From NCBI GenBank assembly GCA_963724665.1, contig CAVRVH010000008.1, positions 62,001 to 126,000 of the forward strand: a DNA stretch of 64,000 nt, read 5' to 3'. The DNA comes from DASUPK01 sp963724665 (GTDB lineage: Bacteria > Actinomycetota > Thermoleophilia > Solirubrobacterales > 70-9). A program made the translations under genes and the position numbers. Below the pieces are notes generated by a model, which was not told the origin of the DNA, made no database searches, and was given only the letters and a program-made list of their open reading frames with translations. Positions 17,230 to 25,567 of the stretch are shown one piece after another. Each line of letters starts with the position of its first letter. Positions within the stretch are counted from its first letter, which is position 1.

Positions 17230-17652
17230 GAAATAGATCCCATCGACGTCATTCGGGACCAGTACGCCGCGACGAACGAGCGCGACTTCGAGCGGGCGAT
17301 GTCGTATTACGACGATGACGTCGTGCTCGTGATCGAGGAGGGGTTCCTCAATACCGGCACGTTCGAGGGCAAGGAGGCGGTCGGCGAGTGGTTCGGGGAC
17401 TGGTTTCGCGCGTTCGGGAGCGACTACAGCTTCCAGATCCTCGACCTGCGTGACCTGGGCGGGGGTCTGGTCTTCCTAAGCGCCAACTACGGCGGCAGCG
17501 GCCGCGCCAGCGGCGCCGTGGTTCGTGACGAGCGCGCTTACCTGTACCGGGTCCGGGACGGCCTGATCACGCGTGTCCAGCTCTTCCTGACGCGCGAAGC
17601 GGCCATGAAGGCGGCGTCGCTACCGGAGTGGTCGGAAGGGGAAACCGACTAG
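17218..17652 (+). CDS. SnoaL-like (NTF2-fold) protein starting inside a repeat
   Basis: A 144-residue NTF2/SnoaL-like protein: helix VIRDQYAATNERDFERAMSYY, acidic strand DDDVVLVIEEGF, FEGKEAVGEWFGDWFRAF, then beta-strands FQILDLRDLGGGLVFLSANY and AYLYRVRDGLITRVQLF. Its first codons (MAKP) are the 3' end of dispersed repeat copy B; there is no other in-frame start before the conserved helix. Thus the repeat contributes the initiation region. The stop is 18 bp from pntAA, so it may head or precede that operon. Ligand or reaction unknown. Confidence 0.78.
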   Translation: MAKPEIDPIDVIRDQYAATNERDFERAMSYYDDDVVLVIEEGFLNTGTFEGKEAVGEWFGDWFRAFGSDYSFQILDLRDLGGGLVFLSANYGGSGRASGAVVRDERAYLYRVRDGLITRVQLFLTREAAMKAASLPEWSEGETD

Positions 17653-17670
17653 ATTGCCCGCCTCGTCCGC

Positions 17671-18789
17671 ATGAAGATCGGAGTCCCAAAGGAAACCGCA
17701 GAGGGAGAGCGCCGCGTGGCGCTTGTGCCCGACGTGGTCAAGGCGCTCACCGCCAAGGAGATCGAGGTGGCGGTCGAGGCCGGCGCGGGGGACGGCGCTT
17801 CCCACCCCGACTCCGAGTACACGGACGCCGGCGCGAAGGTCGGCGAGGACCCCTGGGACGCCGACGTCGTGGTCAAGGTCACACCGCCCACCGCTGACGA
17901 GGTCGGGCGCCTGAAGCAGGGCCAGATCCTGATCGGCTTCCTCGAGCCGCTCACCAACCCCGAGCTCGCCAAGTCCCTGGCCGGCGCAGGGGTGACCAGC
18001 TTCGCGGTCGAGGCGATCCCGCGGATTACGCGCGCCCAGTCGATGGATGCCCTCTCCTCCCAGGCCAACCTCGGCGGCTACATGTCGGTGCTGATCGCGG
18101 CGCGCGAGTCGGGCAAGCTCTTTCCGATGATGACCACGGCCGCGGGAACGGTCCCCCCGGCCAAGGTCCTCGTCCTCGGCGCGGGCGTCGCGGGCCTGCA
18201 GGCGATCGCGACCGCCAAGCGGCTCGGCGGCATCGTCACCGGCTTCGATGTCCGCTCGGTCGTCAAGGAGCAGGTCCAGTCGCTCGGCGGCCGTTTCCTC
18301 GAGGTCGAGGCCGTCAAGGATGCCGAGGGAGAGGGCGGCTACGCGCGCCCCCTCACCGACGAGGAGAACGAGAAGCTTCGGCAGGAGCTCGGCGAGGCCG
18401 CCAAGCGCCAGGACGTGATCATCACCACGGCCCAGATCCCGGGCCGGCCCGCACCACGGCTGATCACCGCGGACGCCGTCAAGAGCATGGCGCCGGGGTC
18501 GGTGCTGATCGACCTCGCGGCCGAGACCGGCGGCAATGTCGAGGGCTCCAAGCCGGGCGAGACCGTCGAGGTCGACGGGGTCAAGATCATCGGCCCGGCC
18601 AACCTGCCGAGCCAGATGGCCGGCAACGCCTCGGCGCTCTACGCGAAGAACCTGCAGAACCTGGTCGAGCTCCTCATCGACGACGAGGGCAAGCTCAAGG
18701 TCGACACCGAGGATGAGGTCATCGCCGGATCCCTGCTGACCAAGGACGGCGAGATCGTCAACGAGAGAGCCAAGGAGGCCGCGTCATGA
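17671..18789 (+). CDS. pntAA: NAD(P) transhydrogenase subunit alpha part 1 (domain I)
   Basis: Soluble NAD(H)-binding domain I of the proton-translocating transhydrogenase, which reduces NADP+ with NADH using the proton gradient. 372 residues, normal for the split alpha subunit. Features: KIGVPKETAEGERRVALVP at the N-terminus, AVEAIPRITRAQSMDALSSQAN, and the Rossmann loop KVLVLGAGVAGLQAIATAKRLG with the following GFDVR. Stop TGA overlaps the pntAB ATG by 4 nt (ATGA). First gene of a three-gene operon. Confidence 0.96.
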   Translation: MKIGVPKETAEGERRVALVPDVVKALTAKEIEVAVEAGAGDGASHPDSEYTDAGAKVGEDPWDADVVVKVTPPTADEVGRLKQGQILIGFLEPLTNPELAKSLAGAGVTSFAVEAIPRITRAQSMDALSSQANLGGYMSVLIAARESGKLFPMMTTAAGTVPPAKVLVLGAGVAGLQAIATAKRLGGIVTGFDVRSVVKEQVQSLGGRFLEVEAVKDAEGEGGYARPLTDEENEKLRQELGEAAKRQDVIITTAQIPGRPAPRLITADAVKSMAPGSVLIDLAAETGGNVEGSKPGETVEVDGVKIIGPANLPSQMAGNASALYAKNLQNLVELLIDDEGKLKVDTEDEVIAGSLLTKDGEIVNERAKEAAS

Positions 18790-19121
18790 GCTTGATGACC
18801 GAGATCACGATCTTCGTCCTGGCCGCGTTCGTCGGCTTCGAGGTCATCTCGAAGGTGCCGACGACGCTGCACACGCCGCTGATGTCCCAGACCAACGCGA
18901 TCCACGGCATCGTCATGCTCGGCGGGCTGATCGTGATCGGCTCGGCCGACGACTCGCTGGAGAAGATCATCGGCGTGATCGCCATCGCCTTCGGCACGAT
19001 CAACATCGTCGGCGGGTTCATGGTCACCGACCGGATGCTCGGCATGTTCCGCGGCCAGAACCGCAAGCCGAAGAAGGAGCCGGAGGCCGAGACCGTCAAG
19101 CCGACGGAGGCCGGTCAGTGA
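18786..19121 (+). CDS. pntAB: NAD(P) transhydrogenase subunit alpha part 2 (membrane)
   Basis: A 111-residue membrane part of the transhydrogenase alpha subunit, with about three hydrophobic helices (ITIFVLAAFVGFEVISKVP, GIVMLGGLIVIGSA, IIGVIAIAFGTINIVGGFM). The segment KVPTTLHTPLMSQTNAIHGI is the family signature. The C-terminal tail is charged and cytosolic. Start and stop both overlap neighbours by 4 nt, showing tight translational coupling within pntAA-pntAB-pntB. Confidence 0.95.
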   Translation: MSLMTEITIFVLAAFVGFEVISKVPTTLHTPLMSQTNAIHGIVMLGGLIVIGSADDSLEKIIGVIAIAFGTINIVGGFMVTDRMLGMFRGQNRKPKKEPEAETVKPTEAGQ

Positions 19122-20536
19122 TCCCAGCCCCGCCTCTCGCGCTGACGGAGAACAGCGATTTCGTCACCGCCTGCTACATCGTCGCCTTCTCCCTGTTCAT
19201 CTTCGGGATCAGGCAGGGCACGCACCCCAGGACCGCGCGCCGCGGCAACCTGATCGCCGCTGCCGGGATGCTGGTGGCGATCGCGATCACGCTCTCGCTG
19301 GACGTGATCGGCAACGGCGTGCTGATCCTGGTTGGCATCCTGCTCGGGACCGCTGTCGGCGTCATCGCCTCCCTCCGGGTGAAGATGACCGACATGCCGC
19401 AGATGGTCGCCCTCTACAACGGGGTAGGCGGCGGCGCGGCGGCGCTGATCTCCTGGTCGGAGTTCCGGCACGTCACCTCGGTCTCCACGAGCATCCCCCT
19501 CGACACCTTCGTCCCGATCCTCTTCTCAACGGTGATCGGGTCCGTCTCGTTCTTCGGTTCGAACATCGCCTTCGGCAAGCTCCAGGCGATCATCCCCAGC
19601 CGGCCGGTCCAGTTCCCCGGCCAGCACATCTTCAACGGCCTCCTCCTGGCCGCGATCCTCGCCGGCTGCATCGTCCTCGGCATCGACCACGATTCGCCGT
19701 CGCAGGGCCTCTACATCGGTGTTCTGATCGGGGCGGCGATCCTCGGCAACCTCTTCGTCCTGCCGATCGGCGGCGCCGACATGCCGGTGGTGATCTCGCT
19801 GCTCAACGCATTCACCGGTCTCGCGGCGGCGGCGGCGGGATTCGCCCTGGACAACGTGGTCCTGATCGTGGCCGGCACCCTGGTCGGGTCTTCGGGAACG
19901 ATCCTGACGCTCGAGATGAGCCAGGCGATGAACCGCTCGATCGGAAACCTCCTCTTCTCCGGCTTCGGCGCGGTCAGCACCGCGGGAGGGGAGAGGGAGG
20001 AGCGCCCGGTCCACTCGATCGGCGCCGAGGACGCCGCGATCAAGCTCGGTTACGCCGACTCGGTGGTCTTCGTCCCCGGCTACGGCATGGCCGTCGCCCA
20101 GGCTCAGCACGCGGTCAAGGAGCTCGCCAACGAGTTGGAGAAGCGCGGGGTCCGCGTGAGCTATGCGATCCACCCGGTCGCTGGGCGGATGCCCGGGCAC
20201 ATGAACGTGCTGCTCGCGGAGGCGGACGTTCCCTACGAGCAGCTCGAGGAGATGGACGAGGCCAACGCCGAGATGCCTCAGACCGACGTGGCGGTCGTGA
20301 TCGGCGCCAACGACGTCACCAACCCGGCCGCCAAGGACGATCCGAACTCCCCGATCGCCGGGATGCCGATCATCGAGGTCGACCAGGCCCGCGAGGTGAT
20401 CATCATCAAGCGGTCCCTGAGCCCGGGCTTCGCCGGCATCGACAACGACCTCTTCTACAAGGACAACACCTCGATGCTGTTCAGCGACGCGAAGGGCGCG
20501 GCGTCGGACATCGCGGCACAGGTCGAGGAGCTCTAG
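19118..20536 (+). CDS. pntB: NAD(P) transhydrogenase subunit beta
   Basis: Beta subunit, 472 residues: an N-terminal membrane region of about eight to nine helices forming the proton channel (domain II) and a C-terminal NADP(H)-binding domain III. The latter shows VVFVPGYGMAVAQAQHAVKEL, GVRVSYAIHPVAGRMPGHMNVLLAEA and VVIGANDVTNP, all typical. It ends one base before the converging LapA-like gene. With PntAA and PntAB it couples proton re-entry to NADPH formation. Confidence 0.96.
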   Translation: MIPAPPLALTENSDFVTACYIVAFSLFIFGIRQGTHPRTARRGNLIAAAGMLVAIAITLSLDVIGNGVLILVGILLGTAVGVIASLRVKMTDMPQMVALYNGVGGGAAALISWSEFRHVTSVSTSIPLDTFVPILFSTVIGSVSFFGSNIAFGKLQAIIPSRPVQFPGQHIFNGLLLAAILAGCIVLGIDHDSPSQGLYIGVLIGAAILGNLFVLPIGGADMPVVISLLNAFTGLAAAAAGFALDNVVLIVAGTLVGSSGTILTLEMSQAMNRSIGNLLFSGFGAVSTAGGEREERPVHSIGAEDAAIKLGYADSVVFVPGYGMAVAQAQHAVKELANELEKRGVRVSYAIHPVAGRMPGHMNVLLAEADVPYEQLEEMDEANAEMPQTDVAVVIGANDVTNPAAKDDPNSPIAGMPIIEVDQAREVIIIKRSLSPGFAGIDNDLFYKDNTSMLFSDAKGAASDIAAQVEEL

Positions 20537-20537
20537 C

Positions 20538-20774
20538 TCAGTCCTTCGGGCGGCGGAAGCGCGGCAGCGCCAGGCCGATGATGAAGCCGAGGACCGCCGC
20601 GAGCAGGAGCGCGAAAATCAGCGGGATGTTGGTGGTCGAGAAGAAGAACTTCACCTCGACCTTTTGGGTGTTCTGGAGGACGAAGATCGCGGCGAGCACC
20701 AGCGCGACGATCGTGATGTAGAACGTCGCGCCCCTCTCCTTCTTGCGTGGGGCCGTGGGAACTTCGGTGTTCAC
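20538..20774 (-). CDS. LapA-domain (DUF1049) membrane protein
   Basis: A 78-residue protein with the LapA/DUF1049 pattern: polar N-terminus, first helix FYITIVALVLAAIFVLQN, the signature QNTQKVEVKFFFSTTNIPLI, second helix FALLLAAVLGFIIGLALP and a short basic tail. In Gram-negative bacteria such proteins help assemble LPS; in actinobacteria the role is unknown. GTG start at 20774 is supported by TACGGT exactly 6 nt upstream. Confidence 0.82.
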   Translation of the reverse strand: MNTEVPTAPRKKERGATFYITIVALVLAAIFVLQNTQKVEVKFFFSTTNIPLIFALLLAAVLGFIIGLALPRFRRPKD

Positions 20775-20780
20775 GACGCG

Positions 20781-20786
20781 ACCGTA
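20781..20786 (-). promoter_or_regulatory. -10 element TACGGT, leaderless spacing
   Basis: On the minus strand TACGGT is followed by 6 nt (CGCGTC) and the GTG start of the LapA-like gene, indicating a leaderless transcript. Confidence 0.4.
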
Positions 20787-20870
20787 CCACGGGCCTCGGC
20801 CCTGATCGGTGAGGCGCTCGGCACTTCTGTGCGAGTTCGGGCATGGCTCTCGGCCTAGCTTGATTCGCGT

Positions 20871-21949
20871 GTGGCCGAACCAGATCGGGGCAGGGGACGG
20901 TCGAGTGGATTGCGCTGATCGCCCTCGTGTCGATGGCGCTGGTGGCGCTCGCCTGGCTGGTCGGGCTGCGGCTGCCCGGGATGGCGCTCGCCTATGAGAT
21001 CGGCGAGCGGATCGTCTGCGCGGTCAAGCTGAGCTACGGCTGCCGTAGCGATCCCATGCTTGCCGCCGCCTATGGCGAGCTCGGAGATGAGGTCCGCGAC
21101 AACGCCCCGCGCATTGTCTACGAACGCGGCACGAGCGCCCTCCCGGTCGACTTCCGGGAATGCCGGGCCCCGGCCTGCTCTGACGGACCGCAGACCGGCC
21201 GCGTCGCGCGGTCGCTTGCCGGACGCCCGGTGACCGTCTTCACCCACGTGATCGACTGCCGGGATCCCGCGGAGGGCGAGGCCCACGGCTACGACTGCTC
21301 CAGCGACCGCGCCGGCCGCACCTACATCCAGTACTGGACTTACTACAGCGATTCAGCGACCTCACGCACAACGCCGATCCTCGGAGCCGCCGGGTATCAC
21401 CGCGATGACTGGGAGGGCTACCAGGTCCGCATCAACCAGGACGGCAGCGTCGACGCCCGGGCCAGTTCCCACAACGGCTACAACGGCGCCGACGCGCCGG
21501 CGGTGGATTGGGCATCGGACGCGTCCGGGAAGGTGCCGGGCGCCGCCGTGGTCCGGGACGGGACGGAGTCGCTCGGCCTGCGCGACGAAGGCGGCTGGAC
21601 CTCAGCTCAGGGGACGCTCTATGTCTCCGGGGGAAGCCACGCCGGCCACGCCACCGAGGGATCTCTGAGCCGTGAGCTCAGCGGCCTGCTCGCCACCGAG
21701 CGGCTTGCGCTCAGGCGCGGGAGCCTGCCCGGCCCCCTCGGCCCGACGGAGGAGCGTCACCGCCAGGAACTGCTGGCCAATCGCTTGAGGACCTCGCTCT
21801 TCGGCCCGGGCGCGCGCACCACGCCGCGCGGCAGCATCAGGCTGGTCCCGATGGAGAAGCTCGCCGATCGAGATTCGTACTCGTTCGCGATCACCCCACC
21901 CTGGCGAAAGCGCGTCTTCACCGACCCGGAGTACGGCGGGACCGACTGA
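20871..21949 (+). CDS. TadE/Flp-pilin-like N-terminus fused to a DWE-motif domain; 5' frameshift
   Basis: From GTG 20871 the frame reads AEPDRG; after a missing base near the gggg run at 20887-20890 it continues QGTVEWIALIALVSMALVALAWLVG, the class III prepilin/TadE-like pattern RGQ-TVEW followed by a hydrophobic helix. As sequenced, the longest frame starts only at GTG 20927. The exported part (about 310 residues) has Cys pairs and the segment YIQYWTYYSDSATS followed by YHRDDWEGYQVRI, resembling the H-x-x-DWE motif of Vps62/NPP1-type beta-sandwich proteins. Probably membrane-anchored or a pseudopilin-like surface protein; function unknown. Confidence 0.66.
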
Positions 21950-22008
21950 GCTGGACGGTCGACCGACAATTCAGTGATCTTCCCCCTGTACATCCGGCCA
22001 AATCCAGG

Positions 22009-22014
22009 GACAAT
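22009..22014 (+). promoter_or_regulatory. -10-like GACAAT, leaderless spacing
   Basis: GACAAT ends 6 nt before GTG 22021. A TGTACA hexamer at about 21987-21992 could serve as -35, 16 bp upstream. Confidence 0.33.
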
Positions 22015-22020
22015 GGCGCC

Positions 22021-23595
22021 GTGTTCTCGACTCGCCGCTCAAGGGGAAGCGGTCGCCAGGCGCTCGCGCACCTGGCGTTGCTGCTCGCTGCCTGCACAGC
22101 TGTGGCTCTGTTGTCCCTTTCGATCTTGGGCGGCGACCGGGTTCAAGCGAACCCGCCCAACCCGCCGCACGGCGACGGCGTCCACCCTGGCGGCGGTAAC
22201 GGTGGCCTCGACAACAGCGGACACGGCCTCCATCAAGAGCCGCCGCCACCGCCACCACCTCCGCCTGACCCGCCGCCCGACAAGCCGCCACCCGACAAGC
22301 CGCCCCCCGACAAGCCGCCGCCGGAGACACCCCCACCGGACACCGGAGGGAGCGACACGCCATCTGGCGGCGACACGTCGACCGGCTTGAGCGGAGTCGC
22401 CGGCGCCTCGACCGCTGGGCATTCGGGCGGGCACTCCGATGTCGGCCCCTCGGCAGACAGCGTGATCGTGAAGCCCCATGTGAATCCGGCCGGCCACGTT
22501 TCCCATCACAAGGCAGCCAAGAGCACCAAGCCGAGGGCTGTAGCGACCGCCACCCCGGCACCCGTCGCCGAGCCCGCCGGTAACCCCAACCGCTCCACCT
22601 TCGCTGATCACCTGCTCTCGCCAACACAGCTCAAGCTGTCGGCCAGGAACCTCGGTGAGGGTGGCCTGCTGGCCCTGCTGCTCGCGGCCATGCTCTACCT
22701 GCCGGTGACGATCTTCAACAAGGCGACCGAGAAGAACCACGAGACGATCAAGGGCTGGTTCGAGCGCCCGCGCGCCTGGCTTCTGTTCCTCTTCGGCTGG
22801 ATCCCGTTCCGGAGGCACCCGGCGATCACCCTGACGATCGGAGTGATCGCTAGCGCTGTGCTCTTCTCCTTCATCGAGCCGGGCTTTCCCACGGAGGAGG
22901 GCGCCCTCCAGTATCTGATCGGGATGGTGATCGGCTTCGCGGTGGTGTCGTTCGTCTTCTTCTCCACCTGGCGACTGGTGCTCTGGCGGCTTGAGCCAGA
23001 GGGCAAGGGCGAGTGGAAGCTCTATCCGCCGTTCATCCTCCTGGCGGCCTTCCTGGTCGTGATGGCGCGCCTCGCCCACTTCCTGCCCGGCGTGGTGCTG
23101 GGGACGGTGGCCGAGTACGAGCCCGCCAAGAAGCTCAGCGTCAGGACCGCGGGGATCCGGGTCGCCACCACCTATGGCGTCCTCATGGTCCTCGGGCTGG
23201 CCGCCTGGTTCGCCTGGATCCCGGTCGAGCACGCCGCCGCGAAGGAAGGAGCGAGCTCTCTCACCCTGATCCTCGACTCTGCCCTCGCGATCACCTTCGT
23301 ATCCGCACTCGAATCGGTGGCGTTCGGTCTGATCCCGATGACGTTCCTTGACGGAAACGACCTGTTCACATGGCGCAAGGGCGTCTGGGCCGCGATGTGG
23401 GGAGCTGCCCTGGTCTGGTTCTCCGTCGTCATCATCCATCCCGCCCTGAGCACGTACGGAGAGCTCTCCGGTACCGGAGCGATCTGGTTCGTCCTTCTCT
23501 TCTCGACCCTGATGGTGCTCGCGCTCACCACCTGGGCGTTCTTCCGCATCCGGGACGCGCGTCTGGCGCGAACCGCGCAGGGCAGTCTTCACTAA
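22021..23595 (+). CDS. FGLLP-motif-type polytopic membrane protein with Pro-rich exported domain
   Basis: A 524-residue membrane protein. An N-terminal helix or signal anchor (LALLLAACTAVALLSLSILGG) leads to an exported Gly/Pro-rich region with poly-Pro and PPPDK repeats, then a His/Lys/Ala-rich linker. From about residue 205 onward come eight or so hydrophobic helices. The segment LESVAFGLIPMTFLDGNDLF corresponds to the FGLLP motif of an uncharacterised actinobacterial membrane family. The Pro-rich part could span the cell wall. Function unknown. Confidence 0.72.
   Translation: MFSTRRSRGSGRQALAHLALLLAACTAVALLSLSILGGDRVQANPPNPPHGDGVHPGGGNGGLDNSGHGLHQEPPPPPPPPPDPPPDKPPPDKPPPDKPPPETPPPDTGGSDTPSGGDTSTGLSGVAGASTAGHSGGHSDVGPSADSVIVKPHVNPAGHVSHHKAAKSTKPRAVATATPAPVAEPAGNPNRSTFADHLLSPTQLKLSARNLGEGGLLALLLAAMLYLPVTIFNKATEKNHETIKGWFERPRAWLLFLFGWIPFRRHPAITLTIGVIASAVLFSFIEPGFPTEEGALQYLIGMVIGFAVVSFVFFSTWRLVLWRLEPEGKGEWKLYPPFILLAAFLVVMARLAHFLPGVVLGTVAEYEPAKKLSVRTAGIRVATTYGVLMVLGLAAWFAWIPVEHAAAKEGASSLTLILDSALAITFVSALESVAFGLIPMTFLDGNDLFTWRKGVWAAMWGAALVWFSVVIIHPALSTYGELSGTGAIWFVLLFSTLMVLALTTWAFFRIRDARLARTAQGSLH
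22271..22326 (+). repeat. 15-bp coding repeat (PPPDK units)
   Basis: Three near-perfect 15-bp units (cc-gcc-cgacaag type) encode PPPDKPPPDKPPPDK, followed by PPPETPPPD. A slippage-prone coding tract within the exported Pro-rich domain, not a CRISPR array. Confidence 0.7.
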
Positions 23596-23626
23596 TCGGG
23601 TTGCGCCTGGCGGCGCACCCTCGCAT

Positions 23627-24394
23627 TCAGCGCGGCGGCATGCGGAGGGCGCCGTCCAGCCGAATCGCCTCTCCGTTCAACATCGTGTTCGTGACGATCT
23701 CGCAGGCGAGGAGCCCGTACTCCTCCGGACGTCCGAGCCGCGAGGGGAAGGGGATCCCGGCGCCGAGCGCCTGACGCTGTTCCTCGGGAAGAGCGGCCAG
23801 GAGGGGTGTGTCGAAGAGGCCCGGCGCGATCGTGTTGACGCGGATTCCGCGGCCGGCCATGTCACGCGCCGCGGGCAGGGTCAGCCCGACGACGCCGCCC
23901 TTGGAGGCGGCGTAGGCGACCTGGCCGATCTGGCCGTCCCACGCGGCGATGCTCGCCGTGTTGATGCAGACGCCGCGCTCGCCCTCCTCGTCGGGCTCGT
24001 TGTCTGACATCGCGGCACAGGCGAGTCGCAGGATGTTGAAGGTCCCGATCAGGTTGACCTTGATGACGTTGTGGAAGATCTCGAGGTCGTGCGGACCCTG
24101 CTTCGACGCGGTGCGCTGGGCCCAGCCGATCCCGGCGCAGCAGACCGAGATCCGCAGCCCGCCCGGCACCTCGGCTGCCGCGTCGACCGCAGCCTGGACC
24201 GGCTCGGGCTCCATCACGTTCACCTCCATGAAGGCCGCGTTCTCGCCGAGCTCGGAAGCCAGCGCCTCGCCCTTCTCGGCATTCAGATCGGCGATCACCA
24301 CGGAGGCACCGCGCTCGTGCAGAGCGCGTGCCGTGGCGGCGCCGAGGCCCGATGCCCCGCCGGCGACCAGTGCGCTTGCCCCGTCGATCTTCAT
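23627..24394 (-). CDS. SDR-family 3-hydroxyacyl-CoA dehydrogenase-like
   Basis: Short-chain dehydrogenase/reductase, 255 residues. NAD-binding loop ALVAGGASGLGAATARAL at residues 8-25, acidic ADLNAEKG after the second strand suggesting NAD rather than NADP, then CCAGIGW, INTASIAAWDGQIGQVAYAASKGG with the Ser-Tyr-Lys catalytic set, and VNTIAPGLFDTPLL. It resembles type II 3-hydroxyacyl-CoA dehydrogenase (HSD17B10-like) used in beta-oxidation. Substrate is inferred. Flanked by unrelated secreted-protein genes on the same strand. Confidence 0.9.
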   Translation of the reverse strand: MKIDGASALVAGGASGLGAATARALHERGASVVIADLNAEKGEALASELGENAAFMEVNVMEPEPVQAAVDAAAEVPGGLRISVCCAGIGWAQRTASKQGPHDLEIFHNVIKVNLIGTFNILRLACAAMSDNEPDEEGERGVCINTASIAAWDGQIGQVAYAASKGGVVGLTLPAARDMAGRGIRVNTIAPGLFDTPLLAALPEEQRQALGAGIPFPSRLGRPEEYGLLACEIVTNTMLNGEAIRLDGALRMPPR

Positions 24395-24439
24395 CGCGGG
24401 CGGCAGCTTATTGACTGGATCTGGGTGGGGGTTGTTGCC

Positions 24440-24937
24440 TCAGGCCTCGATGTCGGCCGTCACCGGTGCGGAAACCAGCCCCCCGGGGATTGCGCTCACG
24501 GTCAGGAGTGCCGACACGTGGCCCGCGCCGGTGGTGCCGACGTGGACGACGATCGAGCAGCTCGCGGCCGCGGACAGCGGGGCCATGCAGTCGTTGGCGG
24601 CGATGGAGAAGTCAGTGCCGGGCGGGGTGAGGGCGGGAATCGGGACGCCGCTCGGGGACCCACCGCCGTTGGTGACCGTGAAGGTTCGATCCTCTCCGCC
24701 GATCTGTGGGACTCCGAAGTCTTGACTCATCGGTGAGATCGCGATCGCCGCGGGGGCAGGAGCGCGCCGCTTGCACCGATGCTTCTTCCCGTGGTGCTTC
24801 CTCTTGCACTTCTTGGCCGTACCTGCCGGCGGATGGCCGGGGGCAGCCTCCGCGGAGAGCGTGGACGCGCCGACGGCCAGGCACGCCACCAGGGCGGCCA
24901 TGCCAATCCGGCTGATGAGTCTCCCCCTGGCATCCAT
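24440..24937 (-). CDS. Secreted ASH/HYDIN-like protein with Lys-rich Cys segment
   Basis: A 165-residue exported protein: signal peptide (IGMAALVACLAVGASTLSAEA), then at about 42-56 KKCKRKHHGKKHRCKRR, a basic stretch bounded by Cys, then one beta-sandwich repeat of ASPM-SPD2-Hydin type (SPMSQDFGVPQIGGEDRTF and CSIVVHVGTTGAG). A paralogue of the same layout lies just upstream on this strand (24965-25435). Presumed surface protein; no catalytic motif. Confidence 0.7.
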   Translation of the reverse strand: MDARGRLISRIGMAALVACLAVGASTLSAEAAPGHPPAGTAKKCKRKHHGKKHRCKRRAPAPAAIAISPMSQDFGVPQIGGEDRTFTVTNGGGSPSGVPIPALTPPGTDFSIAANDCMAPLSAAASCSIVVHVGTTGAGHVSALLTVSAIPGGLVSAPVTADIEA

Positions 24938-24964
24938 GCGGTTGCCCCTGATACGAGGGCGGGC

Positions 24965-25435
24965 CTAGAAGAGATTCACGACCAGCGGCACGGAAGCTGT
25001 GCCGCCGGGAGCAGCGCTGACGTCGAGCTGAGCCAGTCCTGTGGCACCGTCGTTGTGGACGGACTGGAGGGTCAGCGTGCAGCTTGCTCCGGGTGTCAAC
25101 CGCGATGAGCAGGTCGTCGCGTTGATCTGGAAGTAGCGCGCGCCCGAGCCACTGATCGAAGCCGCGGGAATCCCGCTCGTGCGGCGACCGGCGTTGCTGA
25201 TCACGAGGTCGGTGGGAGCGCTGTCGATTTGTCCGATGGTCCCGAAGTCATGGCCGGGGGGAGTGATCGCGATCCGCGCCCGGCAGCTCCGCTTGCCGCG
25301 CGCGACGTGGTTCCTCTTGCACTTCCGCCCATGACTCGCCGCCGGGACCGCCGGCGTCGCCATCGACGGGGCGACGATCGCTCCCGCGAGCAGCGCGACG
25401 ATCATCGTCAGCCCGATTCGCCCACTCCCACCCAC
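24965..25435 (-). CDS. Secreted ASH/HYDIN-like protein with Lys-rich Cys segment, paralogue
   Basis: Exported protein of 156 residues from GTG 25435; TACTCT lies 7 nt upstream. A signal peptide (IGLTMIVALLAGAIVAPSMA) is followed by HGRKCKRNHVARGKRSCRAR, again a basic segment between two Cys, then one ASH-like domain (TPPGHDFGTIGQIDSAPTDL, CTLTLQSVHNDG). It matches the 24440-24937 protein in architecture and probably arose by tandem duplication with strong divergence. A much longer open frame extends upstream to 26314 but is antisense to egtB and rejected. Confidence 0.68.
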   Translation of the reverse strand: MGGSGRIGLTMIVALLAGAIVAPSMATPAVPAASHGRKCKRNHVARGKRSCRARIAITPPGHDFGTIGQIDSAPTDLVISNAGRRTSGIPAASISGSGARYFQINATTCSSRLTPGASCTLTLQSVHNDGATGLAQLDVSAAPGGTASVPLVVNLF

Positions 25436-25477
25436 GGCGGCGAGAGTAAACGTCCTCAGCGGAAGTGGTTGCCTCGG

Positions 25478-25483
25478 TAGTCT
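25478..25483 (+). promoter_or_regulatory. -10 element TAGTCT upstream of egtB
   Basis: TAGTCT is followed by 6 nt (TGACCG) and then an ATC codon at 25490, in frame with egtB. The spacing matches the leaderless pattern seen elsewhere in the window, so transcription may begin at 25490. Confidence 0.38.
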
Positions 25484-25567
25484 TGACCGATCGCGGAGGT
25501 CGCTGCACCCAGTACGGAGGGTGATCCTCGTCCCGCTTCCGATCGCAAGGCCGAGCTGGCCAAGCGT

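Noticed and set aside
22254..22330. Short tandem repeats resembling a CRISPR or minisatellite
   Set aside because: In frame within a coding Pro-rich region, unit only 15 bp, no spacers.
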